Positions 43,707 through 52,430 of a DNA stretch of 56,014 nt are shown in pieces (position 1 is the first letter of the stretch; each line of letters starts with the position of its first letter). The position numbers and the translations under genes were made by a program. The notes under the pieces are model-generated. The model saw only the letters and a program-made list of their open reading frames with translations, ran no database searches and was not told the DNA's origin. This DNA is from Oscillatoriales cyanobacterium (GTDB taxonomy: Bacteria > Cyanobacteriota > Cyanobacteriia > Cyanobacteriales > Laspinemataceae), in NCBI GenBank assembly GCA_011390955.1, contig JAABRM010000047.1, positions 1-56,014 on the forward strand, given 5' to 3'.

Positions 43707-44162
43707 ATGAAAACCCTGATTCGCGAAATCCTTCTAACCACTGCCCTCATGGTGAGTTTCTCCTTCCCGCAAATCGCTAGGAGTAATCCACTATCCATGA
43801 ATAGCGACCCGCCCCCAACGATCCAACTGGCGACTCAAATCCCTCAAGATCCTTTACAATTCACCCAAGCCCTCTCAGGGCAACCGGCTTTAAACTGTAA
43901 TGCCACCCCCACCGTCGCGAATTGGGTCATTGAGATGACCCAGCCATTTCCCTACCTCCGTTTTAGCATCCAAAGTGAAGGGGAACCAGTCTTGATTATT
44001 GAAGGGCCGGGGGGACGTTTCTGCGTACTCGCGGATAATTACTCTGGAGACAATCCCGAAATCTCTGGATTGTGGGATGCGGGAACCTACAATATTTACA
44101 TCGGCAATCGCACTCCTGGTGATTATTCCTATACTTTAAAAATTAGTCAAAAACCCAATTAA
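43707..44162 (+). CDS. Secreted hypothetical protein
   Basis: A 151-residue protein with a Sec signal peptide (REILLTTALMVSFSFPQIAR, cleavage around residue 26). The mature domain of about 110 residues has two cysteines (LNCNATP and GRFCVLADN) that can form a disulfide, and ends GTYNIYIGNRTPGDYSYTLK, a beta-rich pattern like cyanobacterial extracytoplasmic proteins of unknown function. ATG preceded by GGAGCA. A strong hairpin follows at 44211. Stand-alone transcription unit. Confidence 0.78.
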   Translation: MKTLIREILLTTALMVSFSFPQIARSNPLSMNSDPPPTIQLATQIPQDPLQFTQALSGQPALNCNATPTVANWVIEMTQPFPYLRFSIQSEGEPVLIIEGPGGRFCVLADNYSGDNPEISGLWDAGTYNIYIGNRTPGDYSYTLKISQKPN

Positions 44163-44210
44163 TTTGAGGATAATTTGAGCGATCGCACATGAAAATCGTC
44201 TATGTGGAGC

Positions 44211-44238
44211 CGCCGCCAAAGAATTGACTTTGGCGGCG
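44211..44238 (+). terminator. Strong hairpin after the secreted-protein gene
   Basis: CGCCGCCAAAG (44211-44221) and CTTTGGCGGCG (44228-44238) form an 11-bp perfect stem with a six-base loop, followed by ATTCTCTTTA. T-run is imperfect, but the stem is very stable. Confidence 0.65.
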
Positions 44239-44311
44239 ATTCTCTTTAGCGGCAGTCTGCTTATCAAAGAATCGATCGAGATTGGGTAATTTTATGGCTA
44301 ATTTTTTATGA

Positions 44312-44692
44312 CTAATTATCAACGGGAGAACTGGATACCTCAACGGCTTGCACATCAATAGTGCCTGGGGGAGTCACCCGTTGAAATTGGCGATTTTCGA
44401 CTTTCAGGGTTTCACCACAGTTGGGGCATTGAAATTGAGCCTGAGTTAACCCAGTAAATTCATAACTACAAACAGGACATTGGTCAGTAATCACATTTCG
44501 ACTCACCCACCAGCGCAACACAAATACGGCAATCACCGGAGAGATCAACAGCAGTCCGACTAAAATTAAGAAAGAATTGACTAACCAACCAAGACCAATT
44601 GAGCCCAGCAACCAAATAATTAAAAATGGCACCAGCAAACGACTGAAGTCAGAAAGAGTTAAAGACCATAATTTAGGGCTACCTTGGTTCAC
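44312..44692 (-). CDS. Membrane protein with C-terminal zinc ribbon
   Basis: A 126-residue protein. Two TM helices (about 20-38 and 40-60, LLVPFLIIWLLGSIGLGWLV then SFLILVGLLLISPVIAVFVL) are followed by a zinc ribbon with CPVC and CPNC pairs 18 residues apart, and a short acidic tail. The ribbon is predicted to be cytoplasmic. No known function. The glycosyltransferase gene lies immediately upstream on the same strand (35 bases), so the two may be cotranscribed. Confidence 0.75.
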   Translation of the reverse strand: MNQGSPKLWSLTLSDFSRLLVPFLIIWLLGSIGLGWLVNSFLILVGLLLISPVIAVFVLRWWVSRNVITDQCPVCSYEFTGLTQAQFQCPNCGETLKVENRQFQRVTPPGTIDVQAVEVSSSPVDN

Positions 44693-44726
44693 AGCTTTTA
44701 CCTTGATACTTGCCTACATTTCTATC

Positions 44727-45992
44727 CTACTGTTCAAATTGCATAAGTTGCCGCAGACGTTGGGTGAAGGCATCCGTACCAAACTTGTCTTGAGTCTGCT
44801 CTCGCAACCAAGCCCCATTGCAACGGGGGTCATGGCCTTGGAGAATTTCTATACAAGCGTTGGCGACCGCTTCTGGGTCTCGGTGCGGCACTTGCCAACC
44901 GACTCGCCCATCTTGCAGGGGATCGGCGGAACCGTCATCTTTTCCCGCAACCACGGGGACTCCAGAGACCATCGCCTCTAGATACACAATGCCAAAGCCT
45001 TCTTGGGAGGGCATGACATAAGCATCCGCCACCCGGTAATGGGCGGGTAAGTCCGCTGCGGGGACAAAACCGGCAAAGACTACGCGATCGCTCACTCCCA
45101 GATCCAGCGCTAACTGAGCCAGTCGCGGTTGGTCATCTCCCCGACCGACGACTAAATACTTGACATTTGGAATAATTTGTGCTATGTGCGGTAAAGCGCG
45201 AATGGTGACATCGACGCCTTTATAGATATCTCCCGGCCATAAACGAGCGACGGTCATCAACACCTTGGCGTCAGCGAGATTGTAGCGTTGGATTAAGTCT
45301 AGTGGCTTTGGGCCGGGGCGAAATAAATCGCAATTCACCGCACAGGGCAATATTTGAAATTTCGCTGGATCGAGTTGGTTCACTTCACAAGCGCGATCGC
45401 GACTGTAGCGACTAATCGTCCAAATCGCCGCAGCTTGTTGTAATGCTTTTTGGTAAGGAGGGGTTAAGGGTTCCCAAACCTCTTTGCCGTAGGTGAGGAC
45501 AATATAAGGAATTCCCAGAGGTTGACACAACCACTGCACCAAGGGCGCTAAGTTAATATGACCGCAAAAGACCCGTTGGGGACGCCCCAAAAAAAATGCC
45601 GCCAGCAGATTTAGGGCCAGCCTCCCCGAAAGCCGCAACCGTCCCAAAGCTGGAGGCTGAGTATAGAGATAGTGGAATTTCATCACCGACTGGCTGGCTA
45701 AGGGATTTTCACAATCCGGGCGATCGCGCAACAAAAATACTTCAGCCTTGCGGGGTTCTGGGTTTCCCTGGTTGTACTCAGAAACCAGTGAAAGATATGT
45801 TTTGAGCATATCTTTCACATAAGATTGAATCCCCCCCTCTAAGCCAAAAATTTCCAAAAACACGAACCGATCATTTTTTGAAATTGCCTCTGGAATTGCC
45901 ACGGTCTGCTTACTCCCATCCTTTGATTCCTGCTGAGAACTTATTTGGAGACGTTTTTGGTAAGTCCTGCTTCTGTAGTTAACCCTTACCAC
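44727..45992 (-). CDS. Glycosyltransferase, GT4 family (GT-B fold)
   Basis: A 421-residue protein read from GTG at 45992; no ribosome-binding site is seen and the first ~35 polar residues may not all be translated. N-terminal domain has EIFGLEGGIQSYVKDMLKTY, the acceptor-side motif of GT4 enzymes. C-terminal domain has LMTVARLWPGDIYKGVDVTI, YLVVGRGDDQPRLAQLA and PSQEGFGIVYLEAMVSGVPV, i.e. the EX7E motif (EGFGIVYLE). Transfers a sugar from a nucleotide donor; substrate unknown. Confidence 0.9.
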   Translation of the reverse strand: MVRVNYRSRTYQKRLQISSQQESKDGSKQTVAIPEAISKNDRFVFLEIFGLEGGIQSYVKDMLKTYLSLVSEYNQGNPEPRKAEVFLLRDRPDCENPLASQSVMKFHYLYTQPPALGRLRLSGRLALNLLAAFFLGRPQRVFCGHINLAPLVQWLCQPLGIPYIVLTYGKEVWEPLTPPYQKALQQAAAIWTISRYSRDRACEVNQLDPAKFQILPCAVNCDLFRPGPKPLDLIQRYNLADAKVLMTVARLWPGDIYKGVDVTIRALPHIAQIIPNVKYLVVGRGDDQPRLAQLALDLGVSDRVVFAGFVPAADLPAHYRVADAYVMPSQEGFGIVYLEAMVSGVPVVAGKDDGSADPLQDGRVGWQVPHRDPEAVANACIEILQGHDPRCNGAWLREQTQDKFGTDAFTQRLRQLMQFEQ

Positions 45993-46035
45993 TGCCAGCG
46001 ATCGCTTTCAGGATTATATTAGACTCAAATCACTA

Positions 46036-46160
46036 AGTAGGTGGGCAGAAATAAATGCACTACAGACCAGATCGGGAGAAAAACTGTCATTCCCGCGAAT
46101 GCGGGAATCCAAGGATTTACGGTGGAGAACGAAAAGTGCAATTAATTATGTTCACCTACT
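46036..46160. mobile_element. 125-bp MITE with TA target duplication (copy 2)
   Basis: Same length and structure as the element at 2271-2395. TA at 46034-46035 and 46161-46162. AGTAGGTGGGCAGAAATAAA on the left; the right end, on the other strand, is AGTAGGTGAACATAATTAAT. The inner palindrome is GTCATTCCCGC-GAAT-GCGGGAATCC. Confidence 0.8.
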
Positions 46161-46168
46161 TACATTTC

Positions 46169-46281
46169 AAATAATATCGCAAATAATCATCGCAAATAAT
46201 ATCGCAAATAATATCGCAAATAATATAGACGCCTGTGTGAGTATCTCAGAAAAACAAAGTCTGAAAACCACACAGGCGTCT
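46169..46281. repeat. 12-bp tandem array next to a 13-bp inverted repeat downstream of petD
   Basis: AAATAATATCGC units occur about 4.7 times at 46169-46226, one of them with an extra base. They run directly into AGACGCCTGTGTG (46227-46239), which pairs perfectly with CACACAGGCGTCT (46269-46281) across a 29-base loop. It lies 48-160 bases beyond the petD stop codon. The inverted repeat may act as a transcript 3' stabiliser. Confidence 0.75.
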
Positions 46282-46328
46282 GAATGAATCTGAATAAAAT
46301 ACTCTGAACTGAATATTTAAAGACCGAT

Positions 46329-46811
46329 TTAGAACAGTCCCAAAGTCAGAGATTTATCGAGCGGGAATACAGCACCAATACCCAACCACAGAGTCACGAA
46401 TGTGCCAAATAAGAACACAGTCATGGCCACTGGACGACGGAAGGGGTTTTGGAACTTGTTGATGCTTTCGATAAAAGGCACTAACATCAAACCCAGAGGA
46501 ATTCCACCCATGATGGCAATTCCCAGAAGTTTGTTGGGGATAACGCGCAGGATTTGGAACACAGGCCACAAATACCATTCCGGCAGAATTTCTAACGGAG
46601 TGGCAAAGGGATCCGCAGGTTCTCCAACCACAGCGGGGTCAAGAACTGCTAAACCTACCATCAGGGCAATGGTGCCCAGAATGCAGACGGGGAAGATATA
46701 AAGCAGGTCATTTGGCCAAGCGGGTTCACCATAATAGTTGTGACCCATGCCTTTGGCCAGTTTAGCTCGAAGTGCTGGATCGCTCAGATCCGGTTTTTTT
46801 AGGATTGACAT
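46329..46811 (-). CDS. petD: Cytochrome b6f complex subunit IV
   Basis: A 160-residue subunit [22 protein letters not shown] and [15 protein letters not shown] at the N-terminus, [20 protein letters not shown] with the PEWY motif at the quinol-oxidation site, then [20 protein letters not shown] and a C-terminal helix. Three TM helices in the thylakoid membrane. AGAGGAAT is upstream. Follows petB by 101 bases on the same strand, the normal cyanobacterial petBD order. Length normal. Confidence 0.98.
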   Translation of the reverse strand: MSILKKPDLSDPALRAKLAKGMGHNYYGEPAWPNDLLYIFPVCILGTIALMVGLAVLDPAVVGEPADPFATPLEILPEWYLWPVFQILRVIPNKLLGIAIMGGIPLGLMLVPFIESINKFQNPFRRPVAMTVFLFGTFVTLWLGIGAVFPLDKSLTLGLF

Positions 46812-46912
46812 CGTTACAATTCCTCTCTTGCTGATAGATCGGCAGATATGATTAATTCTGCCAAAAAGGTAATCCCGATCGCCTCTATGAAAAAAAGTTG
46901 TGGATTAACTTT

Positions 46913-47581
46913 TTACAAGGGACCAGAGATACCTTGTTTGCGAATCATTAAGAAGTGCAGCAGCATGAATACTGCCAGCAGCCAAGGCAGCACGAAGGTG
47001 TGCAGGCTGTAGTAACGAGTCAGAGTTCCTTGGCCAACACTGGTGCCACCCCGGAGGAGTTCCACAATGGTAGAACCGACCACGGGAATTGCTTCAGGAA
47101 CGCCGGAAACGATTTTCACCGCCCAATAACCGATTTGGTCCCAAGGCAGGGAATAGCCGGTTACACCAAAAGAAACGGTAACTACGGCCATAATCACGCC
47201 AGTCACCCAGGTGAGTTCACGGGGTTTCTTGAAACCGCCGGTGAGGTAAACCCGGAAAATGTGCAGAATCATCATCAGCACCATCATGCTGGCAGACCAG
47301 CGGTGGATGGAGCGGATCAGCCAGCCAAAGTTCACCTCAGTCATAATGTATTGCACGGAGGCAAAGGCTTCGGTGACGGTTGGCTTATAGTAAAAGGTCA
47401 TGGCAAATCCAGTGGCAAACTGGATTAAAAAGCAAACTAGGGTAATCCCGCCGAGGCAGTAAAAGATATTTACATGGGGGGGGACGTACTTGCTGCTGAT
47501 ATCATCAGAGAGCGCCTGGATTTCTAGGCGCTCTTGAAACCATTGGTAGGTTTTTGAGTTTGTGACTTCCTTGGAAAACAT
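46913..47581 (-). CDS. petB: Cytochrome b6
   Basis: A 222-residue cytochrome b6 with four TM helices. The haem cn-linked cysteine is in [11 protein letters not shown] (Cys42 from this start). Haem-ligand histidine regions are [47 protein letters not shown] and [32 protein letters not shown] and PWDQIGYW are canonical. The usual mature length is about 215; the seven extra N-terminal residues come from the chosen ATG and could be a start error. It is divergent from ctpA. Confidence 0.98.
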   Translation of the reverse strand: MFSKEVTNSKTYQWFQERLEIQALSDDISSKYVPPHVNIFYCLGGITLVCFLIQFATGFAMTFYYKPTVTEAFASVQYIMTEVNFGWLIRSIHRWSASMMVLMMILHIFRVYLTGGFKKPRELTWVTGVIMAVVTVSFGVTGYSLPWDQIGYWAVKIVSGVPEAIPVVGSTIVELLRGGTSVGQGTLTRYYSLHTFVLPWLLAVFMLLHFLMIRKQGISGPL

Positions 47582-47912
47582 TTAACAAGCGAAGGAGTTG
47601 AATTTATTCCCGTTCCTCAAGAATGTAACATATTTTAAAGAAAAATTTATCAAAGAGATTTGGTGACTTGTCCCGTCTGAGAGGATTTGGGATTTGAGTC
47701 GATCTGACAGCTAAAGGAGCGATCGCATTACCCCTCTAGCATGAAGCCTCTAGCAAGTACCCCAGTAGATTCCCTGTGGATGGGGTAGGGGGTAGGGAGA
47801 TAAAGCTAAAGAACGGATCGCGATTTCTTTGGGGAAAGTCTTCACGATTACTCCGGGCAGCCATTGCGGGCATATCAGTATAAGTTGTGAAAAAGATTCA
47901 ATTATCTTAATT
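47582..47912. promoter_or_regulatory. Divergent petB/ctpA promoter region
   Basis: 330 bases hold the promoters of petBD and ctpA. I see no definite -35/-10 pairs. A reading frame that would extend CtpA upstream to 47829 is not credible, as the signal peptide starts at 47913. Confidence 0.4.
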
Positions 47913-49196
47913 ATGAGCAAACGAGTTTTCTGGGTTGGGCTGTTACTGTTGGTGCAATTGGTTTTCACCAGTTTTTGGGGGACGCCATCGGCAGCGGCGT
48001 TAACGGACGAGCAAAAGTTATTTAATCAAGCGTGGGGGATTTTGAACCGCGCTTATGTGGATGAGTCGTTTAATCATCAAAATTGGTGGTTAATTCGCCA
48101 AAAGGCATTGAAGAAGCCATTGCGCGATCGCGAGGAGTCTTATGGGGCGATTCAAGAAATGCTGGCTAGTCTGGATGACCCGTTTACTCGATTTTTGCCC
48201 CCTGAGCAGTATCGCAGTTTACGGGTGAATACTTCCGGGGAACTGACCGGGGTGGGTTTACAAATTGCCCTGGATGACCAGGGAAGTATTGAGGTGATTT
48301 TGCCGATTTCTGGATCCCCGGCAGAAGCAGCGGGATTGCAACCCCGCGATCGCATTCTCCAAATTGATGGCTTGTCTACTTTGGGTCTGTCTTTGGATGA
48401 AGCGGCGCAACGGATGCGGGGCAAGGTGGGAACCACTGTGATCCTGACGATTCAACACTATAGCGACCAAAGTATTGAAGATATCGCTATTGTGCGCGAT
48501 CGCATTGAACTGAACCCGGTCGTGGCTGAACTGAAAGCCACTGAGAACATTAATGTGGGCTATATTCGCTTAACTCAATTTAATGCCAACGCCACCGCAG
48601 AAGTGACCAAGGCGATTAATGATTTGGAAGCAAAAGAGGCCGATGCTTATATTCTGGATTTACGCAACAATCCAGGGGGACTCCTGCAAGCGGGAATCGA
48701 AATTGCCCGGTTGTGGCTGAAAGAAGGTGCGATCGTCTACACCGTCAATCGCCAAGGCATTCTCGACAGTTTTGAAGCCACGGAAACAGAATTAACCGAC
48801 GATCCACTGGTGGTGTTAGTCAACCAGGGAACCGCCAGCGCCAGCGAGATTCTGGCTGGTGCCTTACAGGATAATGGTCGCGCTTTGCTCGTGGGGGAAA
48901 AAACTTTTGGCAAAGGCTTGATTCAGTCCTTATTTGACTTGTTTGATGGCTCTGGATTGGCCGTCACCGTGGCCAAATATGAGACCCCCAATCATCGCGA
49001 TATTCATAAGTTAGGGATTACACCGGATTATGTGGTTCCCCTTGATGCCCTGACTCGTCAGCAAGTGGCGACAGAAGCAGACCCACAATATCAAGCGGCG
49101 ATCGAGTTACTGGCTAAACAAGTGATGTTGGGCGATTCCGCGCAGCGAATCCCGAAGCTTGCCCCCGCCTTCGCGGGGGGGGAATCGCGCTTCTAG
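47913..49196 (+). CDS. ctpA: Carboxyl-terminal processing protease (D1 processing)
   Basis: A 427-residue S41 peptidase that trims the C-terminus of the photosystem II D1 protein in the lumen. Signal peptide VFWVGLLLLVQLVFTSFWGT, cleaved after PSAAA. PDZ domain at about 95-185 (GELTGVGLQIALDDQGS). Protease core has YILDLRNNPGGLLQAGIEIA, VLVNQGTASASEILAGALQD (catalytic Ser in the TASASE motif) and GEKTFGKGLIQ (catalytic Lys). Start at 47913 is set by the signal peptide. The last ~20 residues (IPKLAPAFAGGESRF end) are encoded by a palindromic repeat. Confidence 0.95.
   Translation: MSKRVFWVGLLLLVQLVFTSFWGTPSAAALTDEQKLFNQAWGILNRAYVDESFNHQNWWLIRQKALKKPLRDREESYGAIQEMLASLDDPFTRFLPPEQYRSLRVNTSGELTGVGLQIALDDQGSIEVILPISGSPAEAAGLQPRDRILQIDGLSTLGLSLDEAAQRMRGKVGTTVILTIQHYSDQSIEDIAIVRDRIELNPVVAELKATENINVGYIRLTQFNANATAEVTKAINDLEAKEADAYILDLRNNPGGLLQAGIEIARLWLKEGAIVYTVNRQGILDSFEATETELTDDPLVVLVNQGTASASEILAGALQDNGRALLVGEKTFGKGLIQSLFDLFDGSGLAVTVAKYETPNHRDIHKLGITPDYVVPLDALTRQQVATEADPQYQAAIELLAKQVMLGDSAQRIPKLAPAFAGGESRF
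49131..49189. repeat. Palindromic repeat forming the 3' end of the ctpA reading frame
   Basis: GGCGATTCC (49131-49139) pairs with GGAATCGC (49181-49188) around a GCGCAGCGAATC segment and a CCCCCGCCTTCGCGGGGGGG hairpin. The frame runs through it and stops at TAG within the flank. Confidence 0.7.
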
Positions 49197-49230
49197 CGGG
49201 AGAATGCGGCTTAGTATCGCTAATTAACAA

Positions 49231-49284
49231 TTGATAATCGATAATTGACAATTGATAATTGATAATTATCGATTATCAATTTTT
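49231..49284 (+). terminator. AT-rich terminator-like hairpin after ctpA
   Basis: TTGATAATCGATAATT (49231-49246) and AATTATCGATTATCAA (49264-49279) form a perfect 16-bp stem followed by TTTTTCTTT. Low GC, but the T-run fits an intrinsic terminator. The region to 49526 has nothing else recognisable. Confidence 0.6.
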
Positions 49285-49526
49285 CTTTACAAAAGAAAAT
49301 ATAAATTTACGAAAAATTGGTGTTTTTTTCAGGAAAAATGAGCCAAATTGATTTATAGAAGACCGGGTAATGGCAGGCTAAAATTAAAAATTAAAATTTA
49401 ACTGTAACAATTTGCGATCGCCGATAATTTTAGCCTAAATTTTAAAATTTTAACTAGAGCAACTAACAAGAGCACCGAATAGGTTTAATATAGGAATAAA
49501 GAAATGATTAGAAAAAGGCGATCGCC

Positions 49527-50141
49527 ATGATGAAAGCTGAAGAAATTATGACCAAAGATGTGGTGACCATTCGGGGTTCAGCCACAGTTGCCGATGCAGT
49601 CAAGCTGATGAAAGAAAAAAGCTTACGCGCCTTGATTGTACAACGTCGCCACGATCAAGATTCTTACGGAATCGTCACCGAAACAGACATTGTATATAAA
49701 GTTGCTGCATTTGGTAAAGATCCGAAAAAACTCCGCGTCTATGAAATTATGACCAAACCCTGCATTGTGGTTAATCCCGAACTGGGGGTGGAATATGTGG
49801 CGCGGTTATTTGCTAATACGGGAATTCGCCGCGCCCCTGTGATTAAAGGCAGTCTTCTCGGCATTATCTCGGTGACAGATATTCTCACCAAGAGTCAATT
49901 TGTTGAGAAACCCCAAGAAACCGTGATGGCAAGTGAAATTCAAAAAGCCATTGAGGAAGCACGGGCAATTTGTGCCGCTAAAGGCGCCAGTTCTAAAGAA
50001 TGTGCTGCCGCTTGGGATATTGTCGAAGAACTCCAAGCTGAAGCCGCACATCAACAAGCCAAAAAACCCCCACAAAGCGCCTTTGAACAATACTGTGATG
50101 AAAACCCAGAAGCAGTAGAAGCGCGGATTTATGAGTCTTAA
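49527..50141 (+). CDS. CBS domain pair fused to a CP12 domain
   Basis: A 204-residue fusion; the next codon (49530) is also ATG. Two CBS motifs (residues 1-130): MTKDVVTIRGSATVADAVKL, YGIVTETDIVYKVAAFG, MTKPCIVVNPELGVEYVARL, LLGIISVTDIL; such pairs sense adenine nucleotides. Residues about 138-204 are CP12: ARAICAAKGASSKECAAAWD, VEELQAEAAHQQAKKPPQSA and YCDENPEAVEARIYES. CP12 links GAPDH and phosphoribulokinase under redox control. Here the N-terminal Cys pair and the YC cysteine are present, but the last CP12 cysteine is Ala, so the C-terminal disulfide cannot form. Likely a light/energy-status regulator of carbon metabolism (inference). Confidence 0.93.
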   Translation: MMKAEEIMTKDVVTIRGSATVADAVKLMKEKSLRALIVQRRHDQDSYGIVTETDIVYKVAAFGKDPKKLRVYEIMTKPCIVVNPELGVEYVARLFANTGIRRAPVIKGSLLGIISVTDILTKSQFVEKPQETVMASEIQKAIEEARAICAAKGASSKECAAAWDIVEELQAEAAHQQAKKPPQSAFEQYCDENPEAVEARIYES

Positions 50142-50143
50142 GT

Positions 50144-50310
50144 AGACCGGCATAAATAAATGCACCAGAGACCCCATTAATTGATAATTGATAATTGATA
50201 ATTGATAATTATGTTCAATTATCAATTATCAATTGATAATTAAAAATTGATAATTGATAATTATGTTCAATTATCAATTATCAATTATCAATTATTAATT
50301 GTTAATTATC
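50144..50310. repeat. MITE-like left end followed by a TTGATAA array
   Basis: 50144-50170 resembles the left end of the 125-bp MITE (AAGTAGACCGGCATAAATAAATGCACC-like). From 50172 TTGATAATTGATAATTATG units repeat in both orientations to about 50310. It ends just short of the tRNA gene. Confidence 0.65.
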
Positions 50311-50317
50311 AACGGAA

Positions 50318-50390
50318 TGGAGCTAAGCGGACTCGAACCGCTGGCCCCCTCAATGCCATTGAGGTGCTCTACCAACTGAGCTATAGCCCC
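50318..50390 (-). tRNA. tRNA-Ala(GGC)
   Basis: A 73-base tRNA: acceptor GGGGCTA/TAGCTCC with discriminator A, D-arm GCTC-AGTTGGTA-GAGC, anticodon stem CCTCA/TGAGG with loop ATGGCAT giving anticodon GGC, variable loop of five, T-arm AGCGG-TTCGAGT-CCGCT. CCA is not encoded. Reads alanine GCC/GCU codons. Complete cloverleaf. Confidence 0.97.
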
Positions 50391-50552
50391 CGACTGCCTT
50401 ATATATAATGTCCTAACTACTTCTATTTTGTCAAGTGTTTTGCCAAAAATTTTTTCTGATGGGTCAAGGAGGCTGACAAAGGTCGGAACCAAATCAGGCT
50501 CAAACTTAATCTGGGATTGAGTTTTAGCCCATGAAAATCCAGGAATGCTGCC

Positions 50553-50876
50553 CTAGGGGATAGAGATGAAATCATTAACTAAATCCGCGTCTACCACTTG
50601 ATAGTATTCCGTTAACCACGGTTCTGCTTGGGCAGTGACGATCGCTGAATTCAGGGGATCCGGACATTGACTCAGTTCGGCAGAGTATTCGGCCATCCGA
50701 TTTAAATAGACGATGCAGTCTCCCACGAGGAAGTAAACCGCCAGCATCGCCGCTGCCGCCATCGCTACGAGAGTCCCGGCCAAGATTAAGGAGGACTCCT
50801 GACGGTCAAAGGCTTCTTGCATCAGATGCAGTGACCAGGCAACCAAAGCGATGATAAAAATGAGGATCAAAAACAT
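50553..50876 (-). CDS. Small membrane protein, unknown function
   Basis: A 107-residue protein with two TM helices (about 2-18 and 29-52: LILAGTLVAMAAAAMLAVYF) and a C-terminal soluble part with an acidic end (EYYQVVDADLVNDFISIP). No family is recognised. Single gene with no obvious operon partner; tRNA-Ala is 160 bases away on the same strand. Confidence 0.65.
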   Translation of the reverse strand: MFLILIFIIALVAWSLHLMQEAFDRQESSLILAGTLVAMAAAAMLAVYFLVGDCIVYLNRMAEYSAELSQCPDPLNSAIVTAQAEPWLTEYYQVVDADLVNDFISIP

Positions 50877-51038
50877 AACTTTACATATATTGGCTATTTA
50901 TATGAAGCATTGTAACAGTTCGTTAAAAAAATGAGGTATTGTTTGGCAAAAATTAATAATTGGACTAGAAATCGGTCAATTTTCCGGTAAAATAGTCGAT
51001 CGGGAATCGGTGAGTTGCATATAACCAACTATAAATAA

Positions 51039-51132
51039 GGGGCGTTTCGGTAAACGCCCCTACAAAGATAGGACTTACGCAAATTGCCTTATGCAACCAT
51101 AAATGTAGGGTTGATTCGCGAATCAACCCTAC
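51039..51132. repeat. Two palindromes around an AGGACTTACGCAA motif
   Basis: GGGGCGTTT-CGGT-AAACGCCCC at 51039-51060 and GTAGGGTTGATTCGCGAATC (51105-51132, completed by AACCCTAC) flank AGGACTTACGCAA (about 51070). The same AGGACTTACGCAAAT motif is at about 52008. Both are dispersed repeats; no gene in 50877-51186. Confidence 0.65.
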
Positions 51133-51186
51133 CAGATATAGAGGTAATGCTGACGTTCTGAAAGAAAATGATTGACTTAGGGATGA

Positions 51187-51954
51187 TTATCGACGCACGG
51201 GGACATGATGTTCGGCTAAGTAATTTTTAATTTCGGCAACGGAGAGTTGACCGTAGTGCAGTAATGATGCCAGGAGTGCGGCTTCGGATTTACCATCTGT
51301 GAGGGCTTCGTAAATATGTTGGCAGTTGCCTGCCCCACCAGAGGCAATCACGGGAATTTCTACTTGTTCGGCAATGGTGCGGGTGAGTTCTAAGTCATAG
51401 CCCGCTTGGGTGCCGTCGGCGTCCATGCTGGTGACGAGTAGTTCCCCGGCGCCCCGCTGGGTGACTTCTTTAGCCCAGGCGATCGCATCAATGCCGGTAT
51501 TTTCCCGCCCCCCACGGACATAGACATCCCAGCCCGGATTGTTGGGGTCGGTGCGCCGACGGGCATCGATCGCCACGACGATGCATTGATTGCCAAAGCG
51601 ATCGCTGGCCCGGTTGACAAAATCTGGATCGCGTACTGCTGATGAGTTAACGCTGACTTTATCGGCGCCCGCCCGTAACAATTGTTTAATGGTATCTAAG
51701 GATTGAATCCCACCGCCCACGGTGAGGGGGATAAACACTTGTTCCGCTGTGCGATACACCACATCAATAATAATGTCGCGGTCTTCATGGGTGGCGGTGA
51801 TGTCTAAAAAGACCAATTCATCGGCCCCGGCATCATTGTAAACTTTGGCCAATTCTACCGGGTCGCCCGCGTCTTGGAGGTTGACAAAGTTGACTCCTTT
51901 AACAACGCGACCGGCTTTGACATCTAAACAAGGCAAGATTCTTTTCGCAAGCAT
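51187..51954 (-). CDS. hisF: Imidazole glycerol phosphate synthase subunit HisF
   Basis: A 255-residue TIM-barrel enzyme that makes IGP and AICAR from PRFAR in histidine synthesis, with ammonia supplied by HisH. Marks: [20 protein letters not shown] (Asp11), [76 protein letters not shown] (Asp in the second catalytic half) and [18 protein letters not shown]. Length is normal and complete. No hisH or hisA is adjacent. Confidence 0.97.
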   Translation of the reverse strand: MLAKRILPCLDVKAGRVVKGVNFVNLQDAGDPVELAKVYNDAGADELVFLDITATHEDRDIIIDVVYRTAEQVFIPLTVGGGIQSLDTIKQLLRAGADKVSVNSSAVRDPDFVNRASDRFGNQCIVVAIDARRRTDPNNPGWDVYVRGGRENTGIDAIAWAKEVTQRGAGELLVTSMDADGTQAGYDLELTRTIAEQVEIPVIASGGAGNCQHIYEALTDGKSEAALLASLLHYGQLSVAEIKNYLAEHHVPVRR

Positions 51955-52229
51955 GGTAATTCTCAGTAGAGATGGTCGATAATTGCGATCGCAGCGGGTT
52001 TCAATAGGACTTACGCAAATCTAGGATTTAATCACTATATATATTGCATGGTGGGCATTGCCCACCCTACATATAGATTAGCTGCTATCGTCCTGTTCAA
52101 ATTACATTTCTGGTTTCCACCACCGGCTGCGATCCAGTCTAATTGTCTCACTGGGAGAATCTATGGGATGCGATCGCTGATAAACTGTGGAATGATTCAC
52201 CCAAGATAAGTACAGGAATTACAGTTGCA
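51955..52229. other. Intergenic region with AGGACTTACGCAA and a GGTGGGCATTGCCCACC palindrome
   Basis: Motif AGGACTTACGCAAAT at about 52008 and a short palindrome at about 52050-52070 (GGTGGGCATTGCCCACC). No gene. Confidence 0.5.
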
Positions 52230-52430
52230 ATGAAAATCGGACAAAAGGTAAAAGTCCTCCGTCTCAGACAAAAGATGGCCGCTGATGTGATTGAAAAAAT
52301 CAAGCAAAATCCGATGGGCACCGTTAAGGATTTCAAAATGACTGACGGCAGCGGTGTCGGCGTAGTGGTTGATTTTGGCAACGGCGTTTCCACTTGGTTT
52401 TTTGAAGACGAAGTGCAAGTGGTGCAATAG
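52230..52430 (+). CDS. DUF2862 family small protein
   Basis: A 66-residue protein from the ATG at 52230 (AGGA upstream). A longer reading to 52143 is not supported. Sequence: MKIGQKVKVLRLRQKMAADV, EKIKQNPMGTVKDFKMTDGS, GVGVVVDFGNGVSTWFFEDE. This is the small cyanobacterial DUF2862 family, with a WFFEDE end. It is likely a beta-barrel domain; function is unknown. Divergent from hisF. Confidence 0.85.
   Translation: MKIGQKVKVLRLRQKMAADVIEKIKQNPMGTVKDFKMTDGSGVGVVVDFGNGVSTWFFEDEVQVVQ

Noticed and set aside
47829-47912. Longer CtpA start
   Set aside because: The signal peptide begins at 47913; the added residues are not a signal sequence.
50142-50390. tRNA-Ala as an integration site
   Set aside because: No second copy of the tRNA 3' end and no integrase nearby; the TTGATAA array beside it is a simple repeat.
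52143-52229. Longer start for the DUF2862 protein
   Set aside because: The family begins at MKIGQKVKV; upstream codons are in the intergenic region.
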